NCBI RefSeq assembly: GCF_910592395.1
Contig: NC_088322.1
Coordinates: 8,179,431 to 8,243,430, forward strand
DNA length: 64,000 nucleotides
Direction: 5' to 3'
Origin: Lineus longissimus
Taxonomy: Eukaryota > Nemertea > Pilidiophora > Heteronemertea > Lineidae
The stretch's first letter is position 1, and every line of letters begins with the position of its first letter. The position numbers and the translations under genes were made by a program. Shown piece after piece: positions 1 to 12,186 of this stretch. The notes below the pieces were generated by a model. That model did not search any database, was not told the DNA's origin, and saw only the letters and a program-made list of their open reading frames with translations.

Positions 1-773
1 TCTTCAGAAATTGGAACATAGCGCCAGATAATATATCATAGTATTCATGGTACTGCTTCCACATTCTTAGTTTTTGATATCAATTCTTAGTGTTATGGAA
101 ATGCATAGTTATTTTGCGTATAACACCAAGTTTCTACATGTAGATATCTACAAAAGCTGTGTATATTCTCGTGCCCAACAATTGGCAAATGTAACAATAT
201 CCCTTCCGCTGTCCATCTTTGCAACTTTGTCTTTCTGCTCAGTGCTATGGTCTGATTTTGGGAACAGGTAATCCTACGTCTGCTGGAGCTAATAATAATG
301 TCCTAGCTGACGCCCAGCTATCAACTCGATATTTTCCTGCTTGAATCCTATAACTTTTTCGGTTGTTGGTTTTAAACTCTGACTGCGCATATTTTTGTAA
401 CTTTTTGATAGCAATGTTAAGTGTAGATGCTCGTGGTCGTAGCATCGATCACGCTATTGTTACTCATTGTTCACGAAATTCCACCTTCGAAAGACGAAAT
501 GAAGTCTGCAGTGGTGTTTCTGAAGATGATCGATATCAAAGACTGGAGTAGCCAGTGAAGACATGTTACCACATTCAGAAGGCAGAAAACCGAAAACTGA
601 GAACGGCCCATCACTGCTGCCAGTTGCCAATGCCATGGTGCCGGTAGGAATGAGCGATTGAGAGTGTGTGAGTGAGTGGGTGGGTGATTGAGCGTAAACA
701 ACAATAAGTAATTGAGTAATCAGAAAGATAATTCACGAAATTTGCTTATGATCACAGAAATCTCTTTTTTCAG
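1..773. other. Supervillin intron (5' flank of first visible exon)
   Basis: No coding exon is recognised here. The stretch ends in a pyrimidine-rich acceptor (tctcttttttcag) at 773 that opens the first supervillin exon, so it is most simply the preceding intron. The upstream gelsolin-like repeats and N-terminal region of the gene must lie to the left of the window. Confidence 0.6.
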
Positions 774-3700
774 GTGAAGAGGACGGTGGTCTTCCGCTGA
801 AGGGCGACACACGCCCAAAATGGTGCTTACTGGCCAAGATTAACGAGAACATGGAGACGATATTGTTCCGTGAGAAGTTTAAGGATTGGCCGGACTCGAA
901 CAGGATTATCAAGGTCAAGACCGGCGATTCCGAACCAACCAAGGTGGGTTATTGTGGGCAGGTTGAATCCATTCATGGTTGTATGTGTCTGTTCAATGAT
1001 TTTTTTTCCATTACAAATTACCCAAGTTATACTGCTTCCCCTTTCATACATTTTGCATAACTCTAACTGTCTCGTTTCCAACAGACCGACGTTGCATTAG
1101 ATCTGAAGCCATTTGATGCCAAACTGATGATTCCATTGAAAACCAACCCAGTAACATTGGTGCTAGAAGGAAGTAACGTAGGACGGGGAAAGAAATGGTA
1201 AGTTTGTTGTGTGTGTGGCACTTTCAAGGCAAATTGTAAAAACTAGATTACTTTTAGGAAACATCAAAGTGTTCAGATTTCTTTTCTATACATGTATTTA
1301 TTAATTTGGCCATGAAATATGGTTTTCTGATTAATATTTAGTCACTGATATTACCTCAAAGTGAGTGAACGAATGGTAAACTAATTTTGAGATTTGAAAA
1401 GTATATTTTGTGCATTTCAGGATTGAGTCTTTTGAGGGGTTGAAGAAGGAGTTTGATGTCATCACTATCAAAGTCCTGATGTGGCACGTGATGGAATATG
1501 AGACTTTGCAATTACACGCCGACAGCTTTGGGCAGTTCCACGGAGGCGACACATATGTGGTCCGGTGGCAATACATGATCAATGCCGGTGGTCTAAAGAA
1601 CTTGAAGGGGCAAGCAGCGCGACAATCGCTAACCGGCCGGGAACGCTGTGCGTATTTCTTCTGGCAAGGAAGAGATTCTACGATTAATGAAAAAGGTGCC
1701 TCGGCACTTATGACTGTCGAACTGGACGAAGAGCGTGGGCCACAAGTTCGCGTTACTCAGGGCCGCGAGCCTGCGTGTTTCTTGAATTTATTCGACGGTG
1801 GTATGATTCTTCATATAGGAAAACGCGAGGATGAGTCGACAAATACGCAAGGTGACTGGCGATTATTTGCCGTACGAAATGAAATTGACAGTGAGGCTTA
1901 CTTAATGGAGGTTACGTGTTGTATAGCGAATTTGCGTAGTCGTTCTACGTTTCTTTTGCTCAACGTGCTAACTGGGAATTTATTCGTCTGGCATGGCGCC
2001 AAGTCATTTGATTATACGCGGAACATTGCTTTAAAGATCGCTCAACGTCTAGCAAAGAAGTGCCCGCTAGAGGTCGGGCTACACAAAGGTGCTGTAATCA
2101 TGATGACCGAGGTTGAAGAGGGGCGTGAACGGCGAGAATTCTGGTCGGCCATGGACAGCATGGATAGGAGTCAATACGACTGTTTGATGAGAGGTAAGCT
2201 TCGAGATGATTTTGTGTAATTTGCAGAAATGGGAACATTTTCCCCTAAAATGACTGAAATGGGCTAATAATGATATGGACTTGAGATTGGTCACGAGATA
2301 TGACACTATGATTTTAGGGTTGTGATGAAAACATTTGTTTGGCAGTCTTTTGAGAATTTGGAAATATGATTATGTCGTAATAGCTGAAATAAAAAAAACA
2401 CTGTTCAACTTGGTGGTAACACCATCTAAATACGGTAGAACCTCTATTAAGGACACCCTCGGCAGTGACAAGTGCTGTCCTTAGCAAAGAGGTATCCTGA
2501 CTAGAGAGGTCAAATTGAATGTAAAGAACCAATTTAGGATCAGTGTCCTTGATACAGAGGGTGTCCTCAATAGAGAGGTGTCCCCTAAGGGAGGTTCCAC
2601 TCTACTCTTAAGCTACTTGAGTTATTCATGGAGCATTCTATCCACTCTTTTTGCAGACCCCCTTGTCTTCCGTCACACACCTCGTCTCTTCTACATGGAC
2701 AGTGTAGCGGGTACATTTGAGGTCTCCGAACACCTGAATCCATCCAGAAGTGATGTCTGTACACCTTTTCCATTCCTACAAGCTGATCTCTACAGGGTCA
2801 CACAGCCGGGTAAGCATTCTACAAAGGTTTTTGGGCTGCAAGGTATTTTTGAGAAAGAATAAACAAATCAATTTCAAATATAATGAAAGTGACACCATCA
2901 GAAAGTGCTCATCGAGATATTTCCATCGGTCAGTAGGTTTTGAAAATTTGATAATATTTTTTGTCTCTTTGTGTGCCATGCAACTTGTGGCAGCAATATG
3001 CAAAGAGTATGCCAAAGAGCTCACAGAAACTGGTATTCTAGTCCTATTTCAATGAATAGACTGCTTCTCCTGTGTATGTATTGCCTGTACAGTTGGTTCC
3101 CATTGAGGTTATTGGCTTGGTGGTGCCCTCTGTAACCAGGGAGGATAAGTCAGTCATCACGCTAGAAAATCATTTGTCAACTTGCTGTTGGCTGGCCAGG
3201 GCATTGGAGAAAATTGGTCTAACCGGGTAGAGACGTGGGAGCTTCCCTCAGTGCTAATCGTCTTACATGCCCTTTCTCTCTTCCAGCTTTGTTCCTGTTC
3301 GACCACGAGACGGAAGTGATCTTGTGGCAGGGCTGGTGGCCCGAAGGTGATGAGGAGAGTGATAATGTCAGTACAGGGTCCGCGAGGGCCAGGTTTAACC
3401 TGAATAGGAAATGTGCAATGGAGACGACATTGCATTACTGCAAGGGTAAGGATTTGTGATATCACCTATGGAGTCCATCGAGATGATCTAGGAGAACTTC
3501 TAGATATCGTCTTGGTATTCCCAATCATAGAATTCTCAGTTGCTCAGGATAGAATTCACATGTCACTTATAACTTGTCATTTTAGGTAAAAACAAGTCAT
3601 TTCCAAAGAGCGGGCTACATAAGATTCGCACTGTCACTTGTCACCCCCATGTCACTTTATGTCATGTTTTTCAAGCCTAAGTCAATTAACAAATGTACTT

Positions 3701-5549
3701 ATGACATGTGACATGTAAACCCTTTACAAGTGACAACATGAATCGTATGTAAACCCAGCATTTTGTCAAATTTGGAGCAGGTGTGACGCTGCCCAAAATG
3801 ATAAATGGAGTAAGATCTAGGTTTCCTCTCATACTGACGTGTTGAAGTGACATGAGCTGCATCCAGAGCGCCATTCAAAGCTTTGTACTTGGTAGCAGGG
3901 ACTCAAAAAAATATTTTGCCATGACAGAGAAGAAAGATAATAAAAAATAATCTCTATGATTTTCAGAAAAGAACCCGTCAAACCCACCCCCTGCATATCT
4001 TGTCTATGCAGGATTAGAACCGATTCACTTTACGAACCTGTTCCCTACCTGGGAGGTGGATGAGGAGGCACAGGAGGCAAACCTAAAGGTGAGTTGGTGT
4101 TGATGGTCTGGGGCAAGACACTTTACATATCACTTCAATTTATGTCTATTGGACTGGACACTTTACATGTTATTTAAATTTTATGTCTGACCAACCTGGT
4201 TTAAGGTGGAAGATATTTGTGGTCTTTCGATGTAGACAACCACACAATGTTGACTGTTTCCAATGGTCTTGTGCAAGACACTTTACTGATTCATCGAGAC
4301 ATATGTGAACTGTCGTCTTACCCCCATTTTGTTGTTGTTTCAGGACGGACGTAAGGAAGGCTTATTCCGCATGAAAGACATATTGACGATGTTATCGCGG
4401 ACTGTTTACACATTTGATGAGCTACAAGAGCGCCCCCTACCTGATGGTGTGGATGCTTCCAAAATCGAGTCTTACCTTAGTGAAGAAGATTTCCAGGTAA
4501 ATTATAATACCGTTGGGTTTAGGTCCTGCTTAACACAACAAATTATTCCAGAGTTTTCAATGGATAGAATATATGTATGTCGGTTGATATCATATGGGAC
4601 AAATTCATTGTTAAGCTTGGTCTTAACTCCAGTCTTATAATCTCACAATTGTTGAACATGGCTAAACATTTCACCGCAATTAACAATCGAAGTAGAATCC
4701 TAAGTCTGCATGGAAAACATTTAATGATGTAGAGAATTTCTGCAAAAAATACATGCATGTATTACCTTAAGGCCTACGCCGTTCGTTAAAAATTGGAATT
4801 TGTATTTGAATTTAGAAATGTCCATTCTAACTATAAATTTCAACATTGCTGTTGTGTAGACTGATATACAAATACTATGAATACCAAGTTTAAACAAATT
4901 TCAACATTGCTGTTGTGTAGGCTGATATACAAATACTATGAATACCAAGTTTAAACAAATTTCAACATTGCCGTTGTGTAGGCTGATATACAAATACTAT
5001 GAATACCAAGTTTAAACAAATTTCAACATTGCCGTTGTGTAGGCTGATATACAAATACTATGAATACCAAGTTTAAACAAATTTCAACATTGCCGTTGTG
5101 TAGGCTGATATACAAATACTATGAATACCAAGTTAATTTGTACACACAATAACTGCACTACGGCATTGTGTATGAGGGGATTTCTATTTAAGTGGACCAT
5201 AAGTGATAACGAACGGCATCCTTTTAAATATGTCTTGAAATTACTCTGTGTTCCGAACTTTTCGATGCGAACATATTGATGATATCATTTCATTGTCAGG
5301 GCCTGGTCATTCAATATAAATGTATCTCAGTGTTATCTCCTTCAGTTAAGCCCTTTAGATTTAGGTTAATGCTACCATTGATGACAAAACTGATTTTGAA
5401 GAACCGGGCACTGAACTTTTAAATACCAACCTTGACCTGAACTTATTCTTTCTTGGTTGCAGGAAGTCCTCGGGATGCCAAAGAGCGAGTACTATGCACT
5501 ACCCTCATGGAAACAGATCGAATTGAAGAAAGCTGCATGTCTTTTTTAG
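774..5549 (+). CDS. SVIL: Supervillin, C-terminal part (gelsolin-like repeats plus villin headpiece), 8 exons
   Basis: Exons 774-943, 1085-1197, 1421-2193, 2657-2809, 3287-3445, 3967-4088, 4344-4496 and 5463-5549 join in frame across GT-AG introns to about 575 codons ending in TAG. Supervillin-specific segments are visible: NETILF-like MENMETILF in exon 1, [66 protein letters not shown] and [13 protein letters not shown]. These are gelsolin-type repeats of the villin/gelsolin superfamily. The final two exons encode a headpiece (YLSEEDF...[16 protein letters not shown]). Known supervillins bind F-actin, myosin II and membranes at the cortex; here the function is inferred from homology. The 5' part is off the window. 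The terminal headpiece motif is KKAACLF rather than KKEKGLF/KKAKGLF, and the FGM-type turn is LGM. The gene converges with the GORASP2-like gene. Family assignment is very secure; exact splice sites were placed by eye but keep phase throughout. Confidence 0.96.
2433..2602. mobile_element. TA-flanked MITE of the 'GTAGAACCTC' family, in a supervillin intron
   Basis: About 170 bp with inverted ends (ggtagaacctctattaagg at the left, ggaggttccact at the right) flanked by TA on both sides. The interior repeats the theme 'ggacaccTctctattaagg' in both orientations. The same family recurs at 7041-7198, twice inside 12187-13821, near 19628-19808, near 32898-33010, and as single ends at about 28083, 33261, 45051 and 53837. 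The TA target and CAGT-like ends would suit a pogo/Tigger-type or other Tc1/mariner-group MITE; that class is inference. Confidence 0.75.
3537..3758. mobile_element. MITE-like element, 'GTCACTTGTCA' family
   Basis: AT-rich block with repeated TGTCACTT / AAGTGACA words in opposite orientations, sharing a central stretch (aaaacaagtcatttccaaag) with 7441-7625. It lies in a supervillin intron. The 7.5-kb copy has clearer inverted ends (tatagagttcacgtt / aacgtgaaccctata). Autonomous partner not visible. Confidence 0.55.
4767..5227. mobile_element. TTAA-flanked element with internal 61-bp tandem repeat (5 units)
   Basis: Short inverted ends (ggcctacgccgttcgtt at left; aacgaacggcatcc at right) sit inside TTAA at 4767-4770 and 5224-5227. 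The core is a tandem array of a 61-bp unit beginning caacattgccgttgtgtagg, with unit starts at 4841, 4902, 4963, 5024 and 5085. Other copies in the window carry 1 or 3 units (7639-7878, 17495-17822, 23967-24165, 33692-33880; diverged relatives at 23565-23750 and 33283-33465). It lies in the last supervillin intron. It resembles the non-autonomous elements with core tandem repeats known from marine invertebrates; the TTAA target suggests a piggyBac-like mobiliser, which is inference. Confidence 0.8.
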
Positions 5550-7040
5550 ACCGAAGGCGTGGAGAGTTTGAACTTATCAAATCTGAGCATATTTTCTATT
5601 CAAACAAAAAGAGATCTTCGTGTTTTCCTGAACAGGATGTTAGATTTTCTGACGATCTGATGCTTTAGATATTCGAGCTTTACAGAAAGATATATGCCTC
5701 CGCTCTTGGTAGAACTTTGAATTTTCGAAATCAGATAAAAAATAACCGTTTTAGAGGCATATACATTTTGTGGCCTGTTGCATTGTAGGGCAGCGGGGCA
5801 GTTTTTTGCTCTGCACACTGTCACATCCCTGCAGTATGTCAATGTGAGTGTGTAGAGGCTGGGTAGTGGGTCATTTGGGAGGGCCATTTTGGACATCAAT
5901 CCATTTCCAAATAGACTGTGCTGACGTCGCCAGGAAAGTGTTGGTAATGTCATGCTTGACGTCACCAAACTTTACTGCTGCCAATGTTGCACAGACGACC
6001 CAGTGTGCAGGGTAGGTTGGTGACGTAAATTGATGTTAAAAATGGCGTCTTAATGTGATGATGTCATCTCGCACGGCCTTTACAGAAGAAAGTTCCCAGA
6101 TGTTGGTTAGTCTTGAAATTCAGGCCCTGAATTTGTGAAAGTATTAGTATTTTTCCGCACCTGTTCATTTAAGTTTAGGGTCTTTGGTTCAGAAAATGTC
6201 TCTGCATGACTATATAATGTCTATGCCTCTTTCTACCATTAATGGCGTTTCTCACCCCGCTTTGCAGCTGGACAGACGATTTCCACAGGCAGCGGGCTTG
6301 AGTCAATAGTGCAACATACTTAGCACTTGTATGGTCACGTACAATGAATGAGAATGGAGTGTAAACCATGACGTGAAATGCATTAGTGGAGCTAGGCCTT
6401 TAGTGATATTGTTGAGTATGAGTATTTCTTTGCGTGAGGTTTTTACATCATTCCTTAGAAACTTGATGTAAAATTTTTGCTCAAGATAGTGCAGAGATAG
6501 TTAAAGGTCCAGTGGTACGGTCAAAATTTGTAATTTTGAATTTGCATTCAAGCTGAGGAGATGAACTGCTGAAGTTTTATTCCGAGTGAGTCACAGATGC
6601 AATGATGTGTTCATGTGAACTTCAGTCGCGTAATTACATGCTATCAAAAATAGTTTTGATGCTGTGAGTGAACAGAGCAGATTGACAGTGGAACTGGGCC
6701 TTTAAGGAACCAAACACCAACATTTTGAGTGGAAAGACGTTTTTTCTTCTTTTTCTCTTTAATAATACCTAGAGTTTCCGGCTTTGAACATGTTCAATAA
6801 TACTTATGCAATATTACATCATTCAAACTTTTCATGGGTGATTTTAGTTGGCTTTGCTATTGTTCCGGCCATTTCATACACTTTTGTAATTTTCTTTTTC
6901 GCAACTGCTGATTTTACTTTCATGGTTGTATTGTTTGCTTTGACTGTTTGAGCCAGAGATATGCCTACCCATTGATTTCCAAGCCTTCAAATTCTTCAAC
7001 AGTTTACTTCAAATTCTTCAACAGTTTACTTTTCAAAATA
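5550..7040. other. Supervillin 3' UTR / intergenic DNA
   Basis: No open frame with recognisable protein features. The proximal part should be 3' UTR of supervillin; I could not fix a polyadenylation site. A direct duplication of about 24 bp (tcaaattcttcaacagtttactt) occurs near 6985-7030. Confidence 0.5.
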
Positions 7041-7198
7041 CAGTAGAATCTCCCTATCAAGAACACCCTTAGGACTCTCAATGCTGTCCTTACTAGAGAG
7101 GTGTCCTGGTTAGAAGTCAAAATGTTTAGAAACTACCCATTTGGGACCGAAAGTCACTGTCCGTATAACAGAGGTGTCCACAGAGGGTGGTTCAACTG
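7041..7198. mobile_element. MITE of the 'GTAGAACCTC' family
   Basis: Left end cagtagaatctccctatc follows TA at 7039-7040; right end ggtggttcaactg is its inverted counterpart. The interior has the 'tgtccttactagagaggtgtcc' theme of the family. About 158 bp, non-coding. Confidence 0.65.
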
Positions 7199-7440
7199 AA
7201 CATGTACATGTATGTTATTTTAAATTGAAGACCAGATTTCAGTTCTGCTTACCCTCTCAAGTAAGAGGTTTATCTTTTTCACATGTTCGTGTGCAGTGAT
7301 GTTCATACGCAGCTCAAAAACTGAACCCAAGTAACCATTCTGCCTGCTTCTGTTCTGCCAAAGTCACAGATAATCTGGTGCAGTCTTGCAATAAATTTCC
7401 TGCCATAAGAGTTTTATGTCGTGTTTCCTCCTATGGCTAC

Positions 7441-7625
7441 GATTATATAGAGTTCACGTTCGACGTGTCACTTTTCATGCGTGACATGAAGAAAAAACAA
7501 GTCATTTCCAAAGAGCGGGCGACATACGATTCACGAGGTCACTTTTCATCCTCGCGTGGTGTTTTCAAACCTAATTCAGTTAACTCGTGACAAGTGAATC
7601 ATGACAAGTGACAACGTGAACCCTA
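7441..7625. mobile_element. MITE-like element, 'GTCACTTGTCA' family
   Basis: Inverted ends tatagagttcacgtt and aacgtgaaccctata enclose about 185 bp with AAGTGACA/TGTCACTT words. It shares its centre with 3537-3758. Confidence 0.65.
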
Positions 7626-7636
7626 TATGACTCCAA

Positions 7637-7881
7637 CTTAAAGGCCTATGCCATTCGTTGAAAAATTTGAATTTTGTAATTGAATATAAAAATGTCCAAT
7701 TTCGAAAATACATACTAAATATAAATTTCAACATTGCCGTTGTGTAGGCTGATATGCAAATACTATGAATACCAAGTTTAAACAAATTTGTATTCACAAT
7801 AACTGCACTACGGCATTGTGTATTTATAGTAGATTTCTATTTAACTGGAACACAAGTAATTGTGAGCGGCATACCCCTTAA
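7637..7881. mobile_element. TTAA-flanked element with a single 61-bp core unit
   Basis: Same ends as the element at 4767 (aggcctatgccattcgttg ... gagcggcatacccc) between TTAA motifs, but only one core unit (caacattgccgttgtgtagg...). It begins immediately after the preceding MITE. Confidence 0.75.
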
Positions 7882-8660
7882 AGGAATTTCTTTATTTGTC
7901 TGTCAAAAATGTACTTAAGTTTGGGGCAAACGGGTAGCCTAACTGAAGAGGGCGACCGCTTGAGCGACAGACAAACGTCATTGGTGGTCTTTTAAAAAAA
8001 GTTTATTACTCATAACGAATGCAATACTTAGGTTGCGGACCGTCCTGGCTCCTACTCCTACTCCGAGGGGATTCCCTCTCCTCATATTACCACATCAAAT
8101 GTCTTAAAGGGGGACTATAGGCAGGAGCAGTGGGGTTAAATTGGCCATCTTCGGGTGACCAATATGCACACTAAGGGCACTAGCTGGGTCATGTTAGATT
8201 CAGCGCTTAGTATATTCGTTGTACAAGCGTGAATAGTTTTGATGTAATGTGAGATGGGAGAGACCCCTATTGCCGACATTGTGTAACTTTATCTTGCCTA
8301 CCTAGCAGCTGCCTTTAGTGTCCCTTTAACGTCATTATTAATCTGTTGTTGAGACGAGATCACTACGTCGAATATAAATGTTACATCGCCAAAAGTATAG
8401 CAATATTTCAAGTTTGATCTCGTGAGATGAGCACAACCTGCTTTTTGACTTCCCCTCGCTCAGTTTAACTCGTAGCGGATGCAGGAGTCAGGATGATGCG
8501 CAACCTCTCTTATATGTTTTTGCTGCCACTGACACTTCCGATTAAGTCGCCAGTGTGTTGCAAGTATTACCCAATAGAAGCTCTGCAAATAAAAATAAAA
8601 TGTACTTATGCAACTTAACATGGTTCTATATATTCTTGTCAAGTGCCAAGATCTGATCTA

Positions 8661-8746
8661 CAGGGTGGCCCAGAATTATTTTCCCTCGCACAATGGATAC
8701 ACAATAGAATTCTATTCCCAAAGGAAAATAATTCTGGGCCACCCTG
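8661..8746. mobile_element. 86-bp palindromic mariner/Tc1-type MITE
   Basis: Perfect-looking inverted ends cagggtggcccagaatta / taattctgggccaccctg continue into ttttcc/ggaaaa and are flanked by the TA dinucleotide on both sides (8659-8660, 8747-8748). Only about 35 bp separates the arms. The CAGGGTG(G/T)CC(C)AGAA end and TA target are typical of mariner/Tc1-group elements; non-coding. Confidence 0.8.
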
Positions 8747-8748
8747 TA

Positions 8749-10138
8749 ATATCATGTACAATAACGTCACGGATGTTCATTCATACAGTAAATATACCAC
8801 ATTGGTATTTAGATTGCTGTACATTTCGCTGGGTGTAAATTGAAAGTTACGCTGATGGGATGTATCTACTGTGTGAATTGGTCCTAATGTATATTCATAT
8901 GTCTTTCGACTTCATGTACATTGTCTTAGTTGAGTAGGGAGATGATGAGAAATTTGTAACTACATAGGTCAGTATTTAAGGGGTAATCTAGGCATCAGCT
9001 GGGGTCCGATCCGGGCGTCACTCGAGGCTGGGGTCCGAACCGGGCGTCACTCAAGAGCTTTCCCACAAGAAACACTAAAATTGCTAAACAGTGCCTGCAA
9101 TAATCTTGATTAAAAACACAAATTTGGCACCCATTCGTTGGGAAGTATCCAGGTAACCAGTGTGTGAACAGGGTTTTGTTTGGGTCCTTATAGTGATGTG
9201 TGTTGATAATCTGATCGTTTGAAATGGTCGAGACTTAATTGGACACTTTTCGGACATTTGACCCTCCTGGTTCCTGCATAATATTGTCTCCCTTTCATAA
9301 AAGACCGAGAAGATTGGGAGAAATTTTCAGAAACAGTATAACTCAGAATGATGCAAGGTTATTTGCTGACAACCACTTTGGCCTAAACAATCTAACTACA
9401 AAACATATATAGCGTGAGATGGCTCAGAAATGGTTGAGTTTTGGAAGAATTTATATGTCCCGCACTTGACAACTGCTAATTAGTCCATTGGTCCTTTAAG
9501 ATATTGCAATTTTCATGTTAATATGTCTATGTCTACTATCTCAATTTCATTTGTAGTTTATATATAAACTCCAATTTCAAAGTGGCGTCAAGGTGGCGAC
9601 GCTGATTTTCACTAGAGTATGCGTCCTGATGAAAATCTCCAACAAAATTTGCATCTTGTCCCAGTCAAAACAATGCAACACTCTAGTGACAGTCAGCGTC
9701 ACAGGCCGGCAGGCAGAGTTTTGCAACATTTTAAAATATTTTGCCTGCTAAGTGTTGCCCTGAGCTAATTACCAACACAGCTAATTAAAACAACCTGTAG
9801 CTAATCAATTCTTTATCTTTTGTATAGTTGTCTTTGCTCTTTCTAGACCAGATATGACTGTGCTACTGCTATAGAGACGCTTATTAGTGTTTGGTCTTGT
9901 TCTGGTGGGTTGATAACATTCAGATACGGTAATATTTGTACAAAGATGTTATAGAAAATACAAGAACTTCCAATAAAATATAGAAAGCAATGTAATATTA
10001 ATAACAGCGATATTCCTTCGTTTTGTTACGGTTCTGTTTCAGTTGCTGTACTGGTCTGTTCCATGCAGTTTCGGTACCACAATGTTGTCAACACTGAGAG
10101 ATATGTGACAACACAACAACACCCGATTGGACCTGGCA
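8749..10138. other. Intergenic DNA, nothing recognised
   Basis: No protein-like open frame or RNA gene seen. A short tandem duplication of about 30 bp (ggggtccgatccgggcgtcactc / ggggtccgaaccgggcgtcactc) lies near 9000-9053. Confidence 0.5.
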
Positions 10139-10159
10139 GCTTCAGTGTTGCCTATGTAG

Positions 10160-10560
10160 TGAAATAGATGAGACAGTCACAACCAGAGAAGGTTGGACTT
10201 GGCTGCCTCCACTATCTCAATATGGTTAGATGAGTGAGGCAGTCACAACCAGATACAATTTGACCTGACTGCCTTCACTGTCTTCTCAATAGGGTTAGAC
10301 AAGTGGGACAGTCACAACCAGAGAAAACTGGACCTGGCTGCCTTCATCGTCTTCTCAATAGGGTGAGACAAGTGGGACAGTCACAACCAGAGAAAACTGG
10401 ACCTGACTGCCTTCACCGTCTTCTCAATAGGGTGAGACAAGTGGGACAGCCACAACCAGAGAAAACTGGACCTGACTGCCTTCACCGTCTTCTCAATAGG
10501 GTGAGACAAGTGGGACAGTCACAACCAGAGAAAACTGGACCTGCCTTCTCCGTCTCCTCA
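10160..10560 (+). repeat. 69-bp satellite, about 5 units
   Basis: Unit starts (gtgggacagtcacaaccag) at 10303, 10372, 10441 and 10510 give an exact 69-bp period, with more diverged units before 10303. Because 69 is a multiple of 3, one frame stays open across the array and reads as a repeated 23-residue peptide (GQSQPEKTGPDCLHRLLNRV...); I regard this as a by-product of the period, not a gene. Diverged fragments of the same unit, some inverted (cagtctggttgtgac), continue to about 11310. Confidence 0.85.
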
Positions 10561-11320
10561 AAATGGCGAGAGGTGAGACAAACACAGAAGATGGGACATT
10601 GCTCCTGCATGTACCACCGTCTTGTCAATATGATGAGTGACGTGAGAAGGTCACAACCAGAGGAGATCTGGTAAGAGAGACATGACATTCACAATCAGAC
10701 TGAACCAGGCCAGATACCTTTATTGTCTTGCCACGGTGAGATTGATCAGGCAGTCACAACCAGAGCTATTGGACCATGTTGACCCCCATCGTCTTACCAA
10801 CGCAGTGAGAGAGATGGGGAAGGTACCTTGCCGTATTCAGTCTGGTTGTGACAATATTGTCTCTCTCACCACGTTGGAAGGACTGTAGGACCCATCAAGG
10901 TGCTATTCGCTCTGGCTGTGACTAACGTTAAAGCTGCAAGGTCCGATTTGTTATTGTGTCGATTGCATTGCTCTCAGGATGGGTCAGCAGATACAGTTCC
11001 ATCTCTTCCCACGTACAGATGGAACAAGAAAGGATTGTGGTGGGATACAACCTTGTCGCTATATGTCACAGATGCTCAGAGGCAAGCGCAATAGGTGAAA
11101 CTGTCACAATCAGACTGAATCGGGCAAGCTACCTTCACCGTATTGTTTCTGTTGCATATTTCTGTCAGTGTTGGCACGTCGGTGAACAATAAAGAAACAA
11201 TAATTTTGGGTTATACCCCATCCCTATTCAAATAAGATAGGGATGGTGTACGCCGAGTTGAGTCTAATTGTGACTGTATTCTCCTCACGGTGTCCCGTTT
11301 TCTCTGGTTGTGACTGTCGC
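10561..11320. repeat. Degenerate satellite-related DNA in mixed orientation
   Basis: Repeated words from the 69-bp unit (cagtcacaaccagag and its reverse complement ctctggttgtgactg) recur at irregular spacing on both strands, for example near 10745, 10835, 10905, 11100 and 11300. It looks like a decayed, rearranged edge of the satellite. A short hairpin (ccatccctat ... atagggatgg) lies at about 11219-11246. Confidence 0.6.
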
Positions 11321-12186
11321 ACCTATCTCACGTGAGTGCCTCTCACGGGGAAAGTACCTTGCCCGATTCGGTTATCCATTATTGCTCACTGACAGCAGCA
11401 TGAGTAAGAAAGAGAATGTTGTCCCCATGTTCATCCCAAAGCTGTGCCTTGAAGACAAAGTTGTCATCATGTCGGGACAGGAGCGCATGCTTCGCCCGAC
11501 AACACATGCAACTATTATTTTGACAAGTCAGCTTTTGAGAAAACGGCTCCGGAGGGGTCAAGATGTCGAGTGGATGGGCTAGGGTCGATATAATAGAATG
11601 AGCAAGGAAATAAAGCCAAGTCGCGCGACGATTATGCATACTTCAGTCAAATTAGGGAGTGGTCCTATTTCTGAATAGGTATTCAAAGATGTTCATAAAC
11701 CATGATTCATTGCTTCAATGGACTTGTTAATAGGCTAGGCCTATTATTTCTTTCAACTGATATTTGAACGGATGCGATACCCGCATGGGTCAGATACAGC
11801 TGGGAAATTCTTTTTGCGCACGTGTGTCCCCATGCTGTCTCTCCCGTACTCACAGCAATCTTTCCCAAATAAAGGTGCTACCCCCGCGCAGGGACAACCA
11901 AATGGTCCTGCGGTGGACAGGTCAACCCAGAGGGGTAGGCTACCCAGAGGGGTAGGCAAGCGGCAGATGGGAGGGGATCTTCGAATTTGCCCCTGAAAAT
12001 CCCTTCGGTGTCATTTTGACCATAGGTTGCCTTGGTGAGGTTACGTCCATTGAGCTAGCCAATTCAAATCATACTGAACTTCCAACGCGTTTGTCACCGT
12101 ATATTGACGCGCGTCGTCTGGAAGCTGAGGAGTGTCAATCAGTGAGGGTCAAGATCACAACACAGAGTAAATTGAGCCCTACTCTC
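11321..12186. other. Intergenic DNA, nothing recognised
   Basis: Short open frames only, without family motifs. An 18-bp direct repeat (cccagaggggtaggc) occurs at about 11927-11957. Confidence 0.5.

Noticed and set aside
10303-10674. 123-codon frame with a 23-residue repeat (GQSQPEKTGPDCLHRLLNRV)
   Set aside because: It follows from an exact 69-bp satellite (a multiple of 3). Flanking diverged units are broken in all frames, and no start context or domain is seen.
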